Assembly (NCBI RefSeq): GCF_900447215.1
Contig: NZ_UFYA01000001.1
Coordinates: 1,240,001-1,304,000 of the forward strand
DNA: 64,000 nucleotides
Direction: 5' to 3'
DNA from: Dermatophilus congolensis
Lineage (GTDB): Bacteria > Actinomycetota > Actinomycetes > Actinomycetales > Dermatophilaceae
The notes beneath the pieces are model-generated. The model was not told the origin of the DNA. It made no database searches and saw only the letters and a program-made list of their open reading frames with translations. A program made the translations under genes and the position numbers. Positions within the stretch are counted from its first letter, which is position 1. Each line of letters opens with the position of its first letter. This document shows positions 9,473 through 20,540 of the stretch, piece by piece.

Positions 9473-11578
9473 TCAGGAAACTTCGCCGGTCACGGTATTG
9501 ATGCTGGGATCCGGTGTGTTCGCTGCAAGCGCGGTGACAATCACCTCTGCCAGCTTGGGGCCAATTCCTTTCACCGCTGTCAGCTCTTCAGGGGTTGCTT
9601 CACGTATGCGTTTCACCGAACCGAAATGCGACAGAAGCGCCTTACGCTTACTTTCTCCCAAACCAGGGATGCCATCCAGGGCGCTACGCGTCATCGCTGT
9701 ACTGCGCCGTTGCCGATGGAATGTGATTGCGAATCGGTGCGCTTCATCACGCAAGCGCTGCAGCAGAAACAGCCCTTCACTCGTGCGCGGTAACACGATC
9801 GGAAAATCATCGTCGGGTAGCCAGATCTCTTCCAGTCGTTTCGCCAGGCCGACAACGACGACATCATCAACGCCGATTTCATCAAGAGCTTCTTGCGCCG
9901 CCCGCACCTGAGGCAGCCCCCCGTCAACCACTACAAGCTGAGGGCTGTAGGCGAACTTCGTTGGCGCCGAGGCACAAGCAGCTGTCCCAGCTCCTGCTAT
10001 CGGTCTACCGCACCGGTCAAGTGTGAGTTCATCTCGTGTGTCAAAGTTCACGGCCTCTGCCGCCGAAGCGGTAGGCGTCAATGCTTGTTCGTCGATAGAT
10101 GGGGCTCGTGCGGCGCGTTCCCGCTCACGGCGGGTGAAACGCCGTTGCAGAACTTCCCGCATCGCAGCAGTGTCATCATTACCCACCTCAGGGCCCAACC
10201 CCGCCACAGGAGTGGGGCCAGAAGCGTTGGAATCCACGGGGGTTGGGTTTCGCCCTGTGCCACGAATAACGAATCGTCGGTATTCCGACTTGCGGGGAAG
10301 GCCATCTTCGAAAACGACCATTGAGCCCACCACATTCGTCCCTTGGATGTGGGAGATGTCGTAGCACTCGATGCGCAGCGGAGCCTCATCCAGACCGATG
10401 GCATCTTGGAGTTCCTGCAATGCGCGACTGCGGTTAGTGAGGTCACCTGCGCGGGTGAGTTTGTGCCGGGCTAGAGCCTGCTCGGCATTGCGCGTTACCG
10501 TCTCTAGGAGGGCTTTTTTGTCGCCGCGTTGGGGGATGCGCAGAGCCACGTTGGCGCCGCGCCGCTCCCCCATCCAGGCGCGGAGCACTTCATCGTCAGC
10601 AGGAAGTGCCGGGACCAATACTTCGTGGGGTACTACTTCTCCAGCTTCACCGCCATAGATGCGTTGGAGTAGGTGCTCCACGATACGGCCATCGTCTTCG
10701 TCTTGCCGTTCGGCAACCCAGCCTCGTTGCCCTTTTATTCGACCACCTCGAACATGGAACACCTGGACTGACACTTCTAGGTCATCGCCTGCCAGGCCGA
10801 ATACGTCAGCATCTGTCGCGTCTCCCAACACCACAGCGGTTTTCGCTAGTGCTGTTTTGAGTGCGGCGACATGGTCTCGCAGGCGGGCTGCCTGTTCGAA
10901 GTCAAGATCGGCGGCCGCGGCACGCATTTTTTTCTCTAGCCGGGTGACGAACTTGTCCGAGTTTCCTTCGAGGAAGTCACACAGGTCTTCGGCCAGCTCA
11001 CGATGTGATTCTTCGTTGACTCGCCCAACGCACGGTGCTGCGCATTTGTCGATGTACCCGAATAGGCATGGCCGCCCTGATGCTTCGGCCCGGCGAAAAA
11101 CCCCCGCACTGCAGGTACGCACTGGAAACACACGTAGGAGGAGATCGAGAGTTTCCCGGATCGCCCAGGCGTGGGTGTACGGCCCGAAGTAGCGGTTGCC
11201 TTTTTTCTTGTTTCCGCGCATAACCAGGGCGCGCGGGAATTTCTCAGCCATCGTGACCGCGAGATAGGGGTAGGACTTGTCATCGCGGTATTTGACGTTG
11301 AATCGTGGATCGAACTCTTTGATCCACGAGTATTCAAGTTGGAGCGCCTCGACCTCATTGGATACCACCGTCCACTCGACACGGCTGGCTGTTGTCACCA
11401 TCGTGCGGGTGCGCGGGTGTAGCTGTGTCAGGTCTTGGAAGTAACTCGACAGGCGAGGCCGCAGCGATTTTGCTTTGCCGACATAAATGACCCTTCCCTC
11501 GGGGTCACGGAACCGGTAAACGCCCGGATCTGTGGGGATTTCTCCAGGGCGGGGCCGGTAGTGGGTTGGGTCACTCAC
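9473..11578 (-). CDS. uvrC: Excinuclease ABC subunit C
   Basis: UvrC makes both incisions during nucleotide excision repair after UvrA/UvrB find the damage. Domains in order are a GIY-YIG nuclease (about residues 10-95, with [20 protein letters not shown]), a cysteine-containing region, a UVR motif, an RNase H-like nuclease domain ([20 protein letters not shown]), and C-terminal helix-hairpin-helix motifs. At 701 residues it is longer than E. coli UvrC (610). The excess lies in two insertions of about 25 and 60 residues in the RNase H-like domain, around [16 protein letters not shown] and [17 protein letters not shown]. The GTG start overlaps the Rieske gene stop. Confidence 0.96.
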   Translation of the reverse strand: MSDPTHYRPRPGEIPTDPGVYRFRDPEGRVIYVGKAKSLRPRLSSYFQDLTQLHPRTRTMVTTASRVEWTVVSNEVEALQLEYSWIKEFDPRFNVKYRDDKSYPYLAVTMAEKFPRALVMRGNKKKGNRYFGPYTHAWAIRETLDLLLRVFPVRTCSAGVFRRAEASGRPCLFGYIDKCAAPCVGRVNEESHRELAEDLCDFLEGNSDKFVTRLEKKMRAAAADLDFEQAARLRDHVAALKTALAKTAVVLGDATDADVFGLAGDDLEVSVQVFHVRGGRIKGQRGWVAERQDEDDGRIVEHLLQRIYGGEAGEVVPHEVLVPALPADDEVLRAWMGERRGANVALRIPQRGDKKALLETVTRNAEQALARHKLTRAGDLTNRSRALQELQDAIGLDEAPLRIECYDISHIQGTNVVGSMVVFEDGLPRKSEYRRFVIRGTGRNPTPVDSNASGPTPVAGLGPEVGNDDTAAMREVLQRRFTRRERERAARAPSIDEQALTPTASAAEAVNFDTRDELTLDRCGRPIAGAGTAACASAPTKFAYSPQLVVVDGGLPQVRAAQEALDEIGVDDVVVVGLAKRLEEIWLPDDDFPIVLPRTSEGLFLLQRLRDEAHRFAITFHRQRRSTAMTRSALDGIPGLGESKRKALLSHFGSVKRIREATPEELTAVKGIGPKLAEVIVTALAANTPDPSINTVTGEVS

Positions 11579-12015
11579 GCGACCGGTACGTCGAATTTCT
11601 GCAGTGCTGCAGGCGCGGGGCCAGCAACTGGCTGTCCGGTAGCTGGGTCATATTGCGCACCGTGCTTGGGGCAGACCAGCTTTCCATCATCGGACATTTG
11701 GTCAATGATGCCCCCGTCATGCGTGCAGACGCTCGAGAACACCATGTAGCTACCCTTTTTGGGTTGGGTCACCACAAGAGCGGGCTCTTCGATGAAAGCT
11801 GCCCCACCAACGGGGGCTTTTCCTTCAGAAACAGCTTTTTTAACGGCAGCGATCACCGCGGCCTGGTCCACTTTCGGCGCGGCAGGCTGGCCAGCGCCAC
11901 ACGCAGCGAGAATGGTGATTGTGGCGGCAGAAACGCCCAGGCCAGTAATGCCGCGCAAGACGGTACGGCGGTCCATGTCACGGTTTCCTGCCGGTTGGCG
12001 TTGTTCGACGGTCAT
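11575..12015 (-). CDS. Tat-exported Rieske [2Fe-2S] lipoprotein
   Basis: This small redox protein of 146 residues probably sits on the outer face of the membrane. It has a twin-arginine signal (RR at residues 16-17, [11 protein letters not shown]) and a lipobox ending at Cys39 (LAAC), then a Rieske domain with both ligand pairs, CTHDGG and [17 protein letters not shown] supports the start at 12015; a longer frame to 12066 lacks this. It overlaps uvrC by four bases and lies 59 bases after uvrA. Its partner is unknown. The full qcrA protein of cytochrome bc1 is much longer, so it is not that subunit. Confidence 0.88.
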   Translation of the reverse strand: MTVEQRQPAGNRDMDRRTVLRGITGLGVSAATITILAACGAGQPAAPKVDQAAVIAAVKKAVSEGKAPVGGAAFIEEPALVVTQPKKGSYMVFSSVCTHDGGIIDQMSDDGKLVCPKHGAQYDPATGQPVAGPAPAALQKFDVPVA

Positions 12016-12073
12016 GTCGGTTCCTTCCTGCTGGTGGCGACGTGGGGTGCACACGTCTGGACACATTCTCGCG

Positions 12074-15000
12074 TCAGGACTTCAATGCTTTGGCCTTGCG
12101 GCGTGTAGAGGCACTTACGCCACTGCTCTTGGCCGTTGTTTTCGCATTTTTCCCGGTTGTTGTCTTTTTCGCAGCACTGGTTTTTTTCGTGCTGCTTTTA
12201 GCTGCCGTCGAGGCTGTTGCCGTTTTCCCCGAAGCCGTGGATGGTTTCACGATCGTGGGCGTAACGCCGGAGCGTTCCAACAGGGGCGCCAGGTAAGTTC
12301 CGGTGTGGCTTCCTTCAGTACGGGCGATGTCTTCTGGGGTTCCTTCAGCGACAACAGTTCCGCCGCCAGCGCCTCCCTCAGGCCCCATGTCGATGATCCA
12401 GTCTGCTGACTTGATGACATCCAGGTTGTGTTCGATCACGACAACCGTGTTGGACTTGTCCACCAGCCCCTGCAGCACAAGAAGGAGTTTGCGGACGTCT
12501 TCGAAATGCAGTCCTGTGGTGGGTTCATCAAGGACATAGATCGTTTTTCCTGTGCTGCGGCGTTGAAGTTCAGTGGCAAGTTTGACGCGTTGGGCCTCAC
12601 CGCCAGAGAGAGTGGTAGCTGGCTGCCCTAAGCGCACATATCCCAGACCGACTTGGGTGAGTGTTTCTAGGTAGCGGACAATCCCAGTCATGGCGCCGAA
12701 AAATTCGGCAGCTTCAGCGATGGGCATGTCGAGAACTTCGGCGATGGATTTGCCTTTGAACTTCACTTCGAGGGTTTCGCGGTTGTAGCGGGCTCCGTGG
12801 CACACCTCGCAGGGCACGTACACGTCAGGAAGGAAGTTCATTTCAATTTTTAGGGTGCCGTCACCGTGGCAGGCTTCGCATCTGCCGCCTTTGACGTTGA
12901 AAGAGAACCGTCCGGCGGTGTAGCCGCGCATCTTTGCCTCGTTGGTTTCGGCGAAGAGTTTACGGATCTTATCGAAAACACCTGTGTAGGTGGCTGGGTT
13001 GGATCGTGGAGTTCGCCCGATTGGACTCTGATCAACGTGAACAACTTTGTCGAGTTGTTCGGTGCCCTGAACTTGCCGGTGACGGCCGGGGACGTGACGG
13101 GCCCGGTTAAGCCGGTTGGCGAGCACGTTATAAAGGATGTCGTTGACGAGGGTGGATTTCCCAGATCCGGAAACACCAGTGACGGCGACGAAGCAGCCTA
13201 ACGGCACAGTGACGTCAATGTTTTTCAGGTTGTTTTGTTTTGCACCTAGGACGCGCAGGGTGCGGTTTTTGTCGATGCCTCGGCGGGTAGCGGGGACGCT
13301 GATTTCTTTGCGGCCAGACAGGTACGCCCCGGTGACGGATCGGTCAACTGTTTTGATGCCCTCCACGGGGCCGGAGTAGACAACTTCACCGCCGTTTTCG
13401 CCCGCCCCAGGGCCGATGTCAACCAGCCAGTCCGCAGAATCGATGGTGTCTTCATCATGCTCAACCACGATGAGTGTGTTGCCGAGGTCGCGCAGGCGTT
13501 TCAACGTGCCGATGAGGCGGTCGTTGTCGCGTTGGTGTAGCCCAATGGAAGGTTCATCGAGAACGTAGAGCACGCCAACAAGGCCTGAACCGATTTGGGT
13601 GGCAAGGCGGATGCGTTGTGCCTCGCCACCGGAGAGAGTGGATGCGGGCCGAGACAGGGACAGGTAGTCCAGGCCAACGTCAAGGAGGAATCCGAGTCGG
13701 GCACCGACTTCACGCATCACTGCGTCAGCGACTTGTTTTTCTCGGTCGGTGAATTCGACGGAGGACAAGAAGTCCAGACATTCCTGAATGGCTAGGTCGG
13801 ACACTTCGGCGATGTTGCGTCCACCGATGGTCACAGCGAGAACTTCGGGTTTCAGGCGCGCTCCGTGACAGGACGGGCACGGGATTTCCCGCATGTAACC
13901 TTCGTAGCGTTCCCGTGATGATTCGGATTCGGTTTCTTTGTAGCGGCGATTCACGGTGGCGATCGCGCCTTCGAATCCGGTGGTGTAGGCCCGTTCTCGG
14001 CCCCACCGGTTTCGATATTTGACGTGGACTTTGTAGTTCTTTCCGTGCAGGAGTGCTTCTTTGGCTTCGCTGGACAGCGAACGCCACGGCTGGTCCAGGG
14101 TGAAGTGCAGCTCTTGAGCTAGCGCGCTGACTACTTTTTCGTAATAGTCGGCGAGTTTTCCGGCTTGAGACCAGGGCTGAATGGCGCCTTCCCTGATAGA
14201 CAGTTCTTCGTCTGGGACGATGAGTTCGGGGTCTACTTCTTTTTCGGTGCCGATGCCGGTGCAGGTAGGGCAGGCACCGAAAGGGCTGTTAAACGAGAAG
14301 GTGCGAGGTTCGAAAGCTTCGACGTTGATTTCATGCTCGTTGGGGCAGGCCAGGTTTTCGGAGAATCGTCGCCGCGCTGGTAGGTCACTGTCACTGTTGT
14401 CAGTGACATCAACGAAGTCGATGAGCACGATCCCTGCGGCCAGGCGTAGCGCTGTTTCGACTGAGTCAGTGAGACGTTGACGGTTGGTGTCTTGTCCTGG
14501 CCCTTTAGCGACGAGGCGATCGATGATCACCTCGATGGTGTGTTTCTTTTGTTTTTCTAGGGCGGGTGGGTCGGTGAGCTCATAGCGCTGCCCATCGATC
14601 AGCGCCCGCGAGTATCCCTGTTGTTGCAGGTCTTTCAACAGTTCAATGTGTTCGCCTTTACGGCCGCGCACCACCGGCGCTAACACCTGGAATCGGGTGC
14701 GCTCAGGAAGTTCCATCAGCTGGTCAACGATTTGCTGCGGTGTTTGTCGTGTGATGGCTTCGCCACACACCGGGCAGTGGGCTCGGCCAGCGCGAGAGAA
14801 CAACAGTCGCAGGTGGTCATGTACCTCTGTGATGGTTCCCACCGTGGATCGGGGGTTGCGGTTGGTGCCTTTTTGATCGATAGACACCGCCGGGGACAGG
14901 CCCTCGATCATGTCGACGTCGGGTTTGTCCATCTGCCCAAGGAACATGCGTGCATATGAGGACAGGGACTCAACGTAGCGTCGTTGCCCTTCAGCGAAAA

Positions 15001-15256
15001 TCGTGTCGAAAGCCAAGGAGGATTTCCCTGACCCGGATAAGCCGGTGAATACGACCAGCGAGTCACGGGGGATGTCGATCCCGGCATTCTTCAGGTTATG
15101 TTCCCTGGCCCCGCGTACGACGATACGACCAGAGCTACCCTCGGCCGTCCCCGATCGACGCGCTACGGATGATGAAGAAGCTTCGACTGGCACACATGTC
15201 ACTCTAGGGGCAGGGGGCGACATCGTTCGCGCCAGCGGCATGGGCGATTCATTCAT
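12074..15256 (-). CDS. uvrA: Excinuclease ABC subunit A
   Basis: UvrA is the damage-recognition ATPase of nucleotide excision repair. The protein carries two ABC ATPase modules with Walker A motifs GLSGSGKSS and GVSGSGKST, signature motifs LSGGEAQR in both, and zinc-binding cysteines (CPVC, and CEACHGDG with CEVCHG). At about 1,060 residues it exceeds the usual 940-960: there are about 40 poorly conserved N-terminal residues and a C-terminal tail of about 85 residues rich in Lys, Ala, Thr and Ser. The start is uncertain: ATG at 15256 or 15238, or a later ATG before the conserved [14 protein letters not shown]. No clear ribosome site is seen. Confidence 0.95.
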   Translation of the reverse strand: MNESPMPLARTMSPPAPRVTCVPVEASSSSVARRSGTAEGSSGRIVVRGAREHNLKNAGIDIPRDSLVVFTGLSGSGKSSLAFDTIFAEGQRRYVESLSSYARMFLGQMDKPDVDMIEGLSPAVSIDQKGTNRNPRSTVGTITEVHDHLRLLFSRAGRAHCPVCGEAITRQTPQQIVDQLMELPERTRFQVLAPVVRGRKGEHIELLKDLQQQGYSRALIDGQRYELTDPPALEKQKKHTIEVIIDRLVAKGPGQDTNRQRLTDSVETALRLAAGIVLIDFVDVTDNSDSDLPARRRFSENLACPNEHEINVEAFEPRTFSFNSPFGACPTCTGIGTEKEVDPELIVPDEELSIREGAIQPWSQAGKLADYYEKVVSALAQELHFTLDQPWRSLSSEAKEALLHGKNYKVHVKYRNRWGRERAYTTGFEGAIATVNRRYKETESESSRERYEGYMREIPCPSCHGARLKPEVLAVTIGGRNIAEVSDLAIQECLDFLSSVEFTDREKQVADAVMREVGARLGFLLDVGLDYLSLSRPASTLSGGEAQRIRLATQIGSGLVGVLYVLDEPSIGLHQRDNDRLIGTLKRLRDLGNTLIVVEHDEDTIDSADWLVDIGPGAGENGGEVVYSGPVEGIKTVDRSVTGAYLSGRKEISVPATRRGIDKNRTLRVLGAKQNNLKNIDVTVPLGCFVAVTGVSGSGKSTLVNDILYNVLANRLNRARHVPGRHRQVQGTEQLDKVVHVDQSPIGRTPRSNPATYTGVFDKIRKLFAETNEAKMRGYTAGRFSFNVKGGRCEACHGDGTLKIEMNFLPDVYVPCEVCHGARYNRETLEVKFKGKSIAEVLDMPIAEAAEFFGAMTGIVRYLETLTQVGLGYVRLGQPATTLSGGEAQRVKLATELQRRSTGKTIYVLDEPTTGLHFEDVRKLLLVLQGLVDKSNTVVVIEHNLDVIKSADWIIDMGPEGGAGGGTVVAEGTPEDIARTEGSHTGTYLAPLLERSGVTPTIVKPSTASGKTATASTAAKSSTKKTSAAKKTTTGKNAKTTAKSSGVSASTRRKAKALKS

Positions 15257-15327
15257 CAACGTTGTTACATAAGGCCCGCCTGATCATTCTTAAACACCAC
15301 TGCGCCAGCGATCTACCAGGAGAGAGC

Positions 15328-16002
15328 ATGCAGGACACCCACAGTCACTACACCGGCGAGGTCGTCAGCGGAGGCCCCAGCGACGTACGTGACCTCGGCA
15401 CGCTCACTATCCGTAAAGCCAGCGTCGGCCCGATGAACAACAACGTCTATCTACTTACGCCTAGCGACGGCAGTGGATCTCTGCTGATCGATGCCGCCAC
15501 CGATGCAGCACGGGTCAACGGCTTGATCGCTGAGAGCGCAGCACCTGTAGCCACGATCGTGACTACGCACCGACACCCCGACCACACCGGAGCTCTGGTT
15601 GAGATCGCAGATGCCACGGGGGCTGAAACCATCGCAGGGGTACGTGACGCCGCCGCTCTTCCTCTGCCAGCGCATCGGACTGTGGATCACGGAGACACCA
15701 TCACCGTTGGGGAACACACTGTGGACGTCATCGCGCTGCGGGGACACACTCCTGGCGCGATTGCATTGGCCTGGACCGCCCCCGATGGCAGCGCGCACCT
15801 TTTCACTGGGGACTCGCTTTTTCCTGGCGGCGTAGGAAAAACAGACAGCCCTGAAGATTTTGTTTCACTCATCGATGACGTCGAGCAGCGCCTTTTCGAC
15901 GTATATGACGATGATGCCTGGGTTTACCCCGGGCACGGCTCGGACACCACCATCGGCACCGAACGCCCCAGCCTTCCTGAATGGCGCCAGCGGGGCTGGT
16001 AG
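15328..16002 (+). CDS. Metallo-beta-lactamase fold hydrolase (glyoxalase II-like)
   Basis: This 224-residue MBL-fold enzyme has the metal-binding motif HRHPDH at residues 81-86, then GHTPGAIAL, FTGDSLFPGG and a late PGHGSDT. It resembles hydroxyacylglutathione hydrolase-like proteins, but the substrate cannot be told from sequence. The start at 15328 follows AGGAGAG. It is divergent from uvrA, a common actinobacterial arrangement. Confidence 0.88.
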   Translation: MQDTHSHYTGEVVSGGPSDVRDLGTLTIRKASVGPMNNNVYLLTPSDGSGSLLIDAATDAARVNGLIAESAAPVATIVTTHRHPDHTGALVEIADATGAETIAGVRDAAALPLPAHRTVDHGDTITVGEHTVDVIALRGHTPGAIALAWTAPDGSAHLFTGDSLFPGGVGKTDSPEDFVSLIDDVEQRLFDVYDDDAWVYPGHGSDTTIGTERPSLPEWRQRGW

Positions 16003-16012
16003 CCCCACTGGC
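15986..16012 (+). terminator. Terminator overlapping the MBL hydrolase stop
   Basis: A 12-bp stem with one mismatch (15986-15997 with 16001-16012) and a 3-nt loop spans the stop codon. It has no U-tract. Confidence 0.5.
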
Positions 16013-16283
16013 GGTGAGGCCGTAACAAGCTGGGAGTCGCGGTCTTTTCGCCGTACAGGGCCAGGACACGCTCGGAGGCAGCGCTCTAGACGATCATGTT
16101 CTCGGGGCTGCGACGGACTCGCTCAGGCAAATAACGACCACCGGGACCGATGGCAAGAAACGTGACACGCCGTAGCTAAGTTTCATGTTCTTGTGCACGT
16201 ACCCGCTATTCACTGCGGCGGCACCGACAAGGCCACCGATGCCGCACTCAAGGCGACTTGCTCAGCACTGAACTGTAGAACTT
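16013..16283. other. Non-coding stretch beside an MFS remnant
   Basis: These 271 bases between the hydrolase terminator and the MFS fragment hold no open frame with a plausible product. They may be the eroded remainder of the transporter gene, but I could not recognise further homologous segments. Confidence 0.35.
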
Positions 16284-16592
16284 TCACGCAAAAAGACGCC
16301 CCACCTTCCCCGAGCGCATACGCAAACCATGAGCAACAAGTATCGAAAACCGGCCGCCATAAATATCGACTCGCGCACCTACAAGAAATCCAGCAATCAC
16401 GGCAGCCGCAGACTCAATAGAATTCAAAACTTTCATATGAAACGAATCAACATTTAAAGAAATAACAGCAAACAGCGGAATCACAAATGCAGCGATCTGC
16501 GTAGCGAAAGCCCCCAGCATCTCAGACGTCGCCAATAACGAAAGCACCGCCCTATCTCTCAATCGCAGGAACGATGTACCTCTATCCCCCAA
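16284..16592 (-). pseudogene. Truncated MFS transporter N-terminus
   Basis: The 102-residue frame resembles only the first two to three membrane helices of a major facilitator drug-efflux protein. The helix beginning ATQIAAFVIPLFAVISL is followed by AGFLVGARVDIYGGR, which matches the loop 2-3 motif (G..aDr.gRR) in a drifted form. The frame ends after LVAHGLR plus a short unrelated tail, so about 300 residues are missing. It starts with TTG, or a later ATG, without a ribosome site. Codons end mostly in T or A, unlike neighbouring genes. This suggests a decayed, possibly acquired gene. Confidence 0.55.
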
Positions 16593-16808
16593 AAAATTAC
16601 CGGACCCGCACAGGCCGGTTCATCTGTCACCTAATACCGACACGGCATGACCAACCCCTGCCCACCAAACAGCGCCAACTTAGGTAAGAGTAAGTAAGCA
16701 TCCTCACCCACCCATCAAGCAGTGTGGCATTCATGACTGCGTAATAGGACACGTTCACCCCCTTTGCGACCTACGATCAATCCTGAACCCCCAGCATCAG
16801 GAGGAATC

Positions 16809-18326
16809 ATGGCCCACCGCATCGCCAACGAATCCCTACGCCGCAAAATCACCACTGCTGAAGACGCAGCCGAACTAATCAAAGATGGTGACAACGTAGG
16901 CTTCGCCGGCTTCACCGGCGCCGGATATCCAAAAGCTCTCCCCGTCGCCCTGGCCGAAAAAATGCGCCGTACCCACGCCGAAGGCAACGAATTCCGCATT
17001 GGGGCATGGACTGGAGCTTCTACCGCCCCCGAACTCGATGGTTCCCTCGCCGAAGCCAACGGCATCTCATTACGCACCCCCTACCAGTCCGACCCCGCCA
17101 CCCGAGCCCGCATCAACGCCGGCGACATGGACTACGTAGACATCCACCTGTCCCACGTCGCCCCCCTGGTGTGGGAAGGGTTTCTCGGTAACCTCGACGT
17201 CGCCGTCATCGAAGTCGCCGGGATCACCGAAGACGGACATCTCATCCCCAGCTCCTCCGTCGGCAACAACAAAACCTACCTAGACCGCGCCGACCGCATC
17301 ATTCTCGAAGTCAACAGCTGGCAAAGCGCCGACCTCGAAGGAATGCACGACATCTACTACGGCACCGCATTGCCCCCTAACCGGGTACCGATCCCCCTTG
17401 TGGCCCCCGGAGACCGCATCGGTGAAAAGTACTACCGCGTCGACCCCGATCGCATCGTCGCCGTGATCGAAACCGACCAAGCCGACCGCAACACCCCCTT
17501 CAAGCCACTCGACGACACTTCCCGAGCCATCGCTAACCACCTCTTGGACTTCCTCGACTACGAGGTCGAGCAGGGCAGAGTCCCCAAAGAACTTCTCCCT
17601 CTGCAGTCGGGAGTCGGCAACATCGCCAACGCTGTCCTGGCCGGCCTGCTCGACCGGCCCTACCGTGACCTCACCTCCTACACCGAGGTGATCCAAGATG
17701 GAATGCTCGATCTCATCGACTCCGGCAAAATCGCTGTCGCCTCAGCAACCGCGTTCTCGCTATCTCCTGACGCTGCCGAAAAGATGAACCGTGACGCCTC
17801 GCACTACCGCAAACACATCATTCTGCGGCCCCAGGAGATCTCGAACCACCCTGAACTCATTCGGCGTCTCGGTGTCATCTCCATGAACGGGCTCATCGAA
17901 GCTGACATTTACGGCAATGTGAACTCGACACACATCATGGGTTCGAAGATGCAAAACGGTATCGGTGGGTCGGGGGATTTCTCCCGCAACGCCTACATTT
18001 CCACGTTCGTCACACCCTCAACCGCTAAAGGCGGCGCAATCTCGGCGATCGTCCCGTTCGTTTCACACGTGGACCACACTGAACATGACGTTGACGTGAT
18101 CGTCACCGAACAAGGACTAGCCGACCTGCGTGGACTGGCTCCCCGCAAACGCGCCGAACGCATCATCAACAACTGCGCCCACCCCGACTTCCGCCCCATG
18201 CTGCGTGACTACTACGAGCAGGCCCGCAAAGTCGCCAACGGCCAGCACACCCCGCACGACCTAGAAATCGCGCACTCGTGGCACCAGCGGTTCCTGCGCA
18301 CTGGATCCATGAAACCGGAAGCCTAA
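16809..18326 (+). CDS. Acetyl-CoA hydrolase / succinyl-CoA:acetate CoA-transferase family
   Basis: Members of this family move CoA between acetate and succinate or hydrolyse acetyl-CoA. The 505-residue protein has both family halves: an N-terminal region with NVGFAGFTGAGYPKALP, and a C-terminal region with MNGLIEADIYGNVNSTHI, GIGGSGDFSRNAY and VTEQGLADLRG. Succinyl-CoA:acetate CoA-transferase is the best guess. The start at 16809 has AGGAGG upstream; the frame to 16764 is an extension. It is transcribed alone and ends in a strong terminator. It interrupts the uvrB-uvrA neighbourhood. Confidence 0.9.
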   Translation: MAHRIANESLRRKITTAEDAAELIKDGDNVGFAGFTGAGYPKALPVALAEKMRRTHAEGNEFRIGAWTGASTAPELDGSLAEANGISLRTPYQSDPATRARINAGDMDYVDIHLSHVAPLVWEGFLGNLDVAVIEVAGITEDGHLIPSSSVGNNKTYLDRADRIILEVNSWQSADLEGMHDIYYGTALPPNRVPIPLVAPGDRIGEKYYRVDPDRIVAVIETDQADRNTPFKPLDDTSRAIANHLLDFLDYEVEQGRVPKELLPLQSGVGNIANAVLAGLLDRPYRDLTSYTEVIQDGMLDLIDSGKIAVASATAFSLSPDAAEKMNRDASHYRKHIILRPQEISNHPELIRRLGVISMNGLIEADIYGNVNSTHIMGSKMQNGIGGSGDFSRNAYISTFVTPSTAKGGAISAIVPFVSHVDHTEHDVDVIVTEQGLADLRGLAPRKRAERIINNCAHPDFRPMLRDYYEQARKVANGQHTPHDLEIAHSWHQRFLRTGSMKPEA

Positions 18327-18334
18327 CCTTCCCC

Positions 18335-18381
18335 GTCATAGGTTGGGGCGGGGCGACTGTCGCCCCGCCCCAACCTATGAC
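18335..18381. terminator. Bidirectional terminator between CoA-transferase and uvrB
   Basis: A perfect 22-bp stem (18335-18356 with 18360-18381) with a 3-nt loop is followed by CCCTTTT on the plus strand. The uvrB stop lies 6 bases further, so it serves both convergent genes. Confidence 0.85.
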
Positions 18382-18386
18382 CCTTT

Positions 18387-20492
18387 TCACTCTGTAGCGC
18401 GAATCATTCCCCGCAGCTCTTTCTTCAAGTCTGAGATTTCATCACGCAACCGCGCCGCCAACTCAAACTGAAGCTCTTCAGCAGCACGATGCATTTGCTC
18501 AGTCAGTTGCTGCACCAAATCAGCCAACTCAGCCTGCGGCATCCCTGCGGTATCCAGGCGAGAGGCCTCAAACTCCATGCCTGCCGACTTTCCACGCTCG
18601 GATGCACGTTTGCCTCGCGAGGCAGCCCGAGCACTACCTATCAACTCCTCGGTGTCTTCATCCTCACGATGCAACATGTCCGTGATATCTGCGATCTTCT
18701 TCCGCAGCGGGGTGGGATCGATACCGTGCTCAGCGTTATAAGCCAGCTGTTTTTCCCGACGCCGCAGCGTCTCATCAATGGCTTGTTGCATCGAGGACGT
18801 AATGGTGTCGGCATACATGTGCACCTGCCCCGAAACGTTACGAGCAGCACGGCCAATCGTCTGAATCAAGCTGCGAGTAGAGCGCAAAAACCCTTCCTTA
18901 TCGGCGTCGAGAATCGACACGAGCGACACCTCAGGAAGATCCAAACCTTCACGTAGCAAGTTGATACCAACCAGCACGTCAAATACCCCGACCCGCAACT
19001 CACGAAGCAGCTCCACGCGACGAAGAGTGTCTACCTCAGAGTGCAAATAACGGACCCGTACACCCTTATCCAGCAGATACTCCGTGAGATCTTCAGCCAT
19101 CTTCTTCGTGAGCGTGGTAACCAGCACCCGCTCCTGTTTGGCTACCCGCTCATTGATCTGCGCAAGCAAGTCATCGATCTGTCCCTTAGTTGGCTTCACC
19201 ACGATCTCGGGATCAATCAGCCCAGTGGGCCGGATAATCTGCTCCACAAACCCATCAGACTTAGCCAACTCGTAATCACCAGGTGTGGCAGACAAATACA
19301 CCGTCTGCCCAATACGCTCCAGGAATTCTTCCCACTTCAACGGCCGGTTATCCATCGCGCTAGGCAGCCGAAAACCATGCTCTACCAACACCCGTTTACG
19401 TGACATGTCGCCCTCATACATGGCACCGATCTGCGGCACTGTCACGTGCGACTCATCAATAACGAGAAGGAAATCCTCCGGGAAATAGTCGAGCAAACAG
19501 TTCGGTGCGCTGCCCCGTTCTCGCCCATCGATATGCATCGAATAGTTCTCAATACCCGAACATGCGCCCATTTCTCGCATCATCTCGATGTCATAGGTAG
19601 TGCGCATCCGCAACCGTTGCGCCTCGAGAAGTTTCCCCTCTCGCTCGAATTTTTTCAGCTGCTCAGCCAGCTCAGCTTCAATACCGGCAATAGCGCGCTC
19701 CATACGCTCCGGACCTGCCACATAGTGCGACGCCGGGAACACATACAGTTCGTTTTCTTCACGAACTACCTCACCCGTCAGTGGATGCAAGGTCTGGAGA
19801 CGCTCAATCTCATCACCGAAAAATTCGATACGAATCGCTAGTTCTTCGTACTGCGGAATGATTTCAACCGTGTCACCCCGCACCCGGAAAGTCCCTCGTT
19901 CGAACGCGAAATCGTTACGGCTGTACTGCATCTGAACAAACTGACGCAGTAAGTCGTCACGTTCCATCTGCATCCCCACTCGCAGCCGCTGCATCCGGTC
20001 GACATACTCCTGCGGAGTACCTAATCCGTAAATGCACGAAACTGAAGCAACCACCACCACATCACGACGCGTCAAAAGCGAGTTAGTCGCCGAGTGCCGT
20101 AGCCGCTCAACCTCATCATTGATCGAGCTATCTTTCTCGATGTACGTGTCCGTAGATGGCACGTAAGCCTCGGGTTGGTAATAGTCGTAGTAGCTGACGA
20201 AGTACTCGACCGCGTTGTTCGGCAGCAACTCCCGAAATTCGTTAGCCAACTGAGCAGCAAGAGTTTTATTCGGTGCCATCACCAACGTTGGACGCTGTAC
20301 CTGCTCAATCATCCACGCTGTCGTGGCTGACTTACCCGTACCCGTAGCACCCAGCAGAACCACATCCTGCTCACCCGCATTGATACGGCGGGTCAACTCT
20401 GCGATGGCGGCCGGCTGATCACCACTAGGCGAATAGTCCGAAACAACCTCGATAGGGGCGACCGTGCGCTGCAGATCGGTGATAGGACGCAT
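18387..20492 (-). CDS. uvrB: Excinuclease ABC subunit B
   Basis: UvrB is the helicase-like core of nucleotide excision repair that verifies damage and recruits UvrC. The 701-residue protein has Walker A GATGTGKS (residues 48-55), the beta-hairpin segment [16 protein letters not shown]-like VIDESH, helicase motif VI (QTIGRAARN), and a C-terminal UVR motif that binds UvrC. No good ribosome site precedes the ATG, but TACGGT stands 7 bases upstream, so the mRNA may be leaderless. No SOS box was recognised nearby. Confidence 0.97.
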   Translation of the reverse strand: MRPITDLQRTVAPIEVVSDYSPSGDQPAAIAELTRRINAGEQDVVLLGATGTGKSATTAWMIEQVQRPTLVMAPNKTLAAQLANEFRELLPNNAVEYFVSYYDYYQPEAYVPSTDTYIEKDSSINDEVERLRHSATNSLLTRRDVVVVASVSCIYGLGTPQEYVDRMQRLRVGMQMERDDLLRQFVQMQYSRNDFAFERGTFRVRGDTVEIIPQYEELAIRIEFFGDEIERLQTLHPLTGEVVREENELYVFPASHYVAGPERMERAIAGIEAELAEQLKKFEREGKLLEAQRLRMRTTYDIEMMREMGACSGIENYSMHIDGRERGSAPNCLLDYFPEDFLLVIDESHVTVPQIGAMYEGDMSRKRVLVEHGFRLPSAMDNRPLKWEEFLERIGQTVYLSATPGDYELAKSDGFVEQIIRPTGLIDPEIVVKPTKGQIDDLLAQINERVAKQERVLVTTLTKKMAEDLTEYLLDKGVRVRYLHSEVDTLRRVELLRELRVGVFDVLVGINLLREGLDLPEVSLVSILDADKEGFLRSTRSLIQTIGRAARNVSGQVHMYADTITSSMQQAIDETLRRREKQLAYNAEHGIDPTPLRKKIADITDMLHREDEDTEELIGSARAASRGKRASERGKSAGMEFEASRLDTAGMPQAELADLVQQLTEQMHRAAEELQFELAARLRDEISDLKKELRGMIRATE

Positions 20493-20540
20493 GCCTTACA
20501 CCGTAAACCTGCCTGCCAACTAACAGAGCCCCTGACAGCT

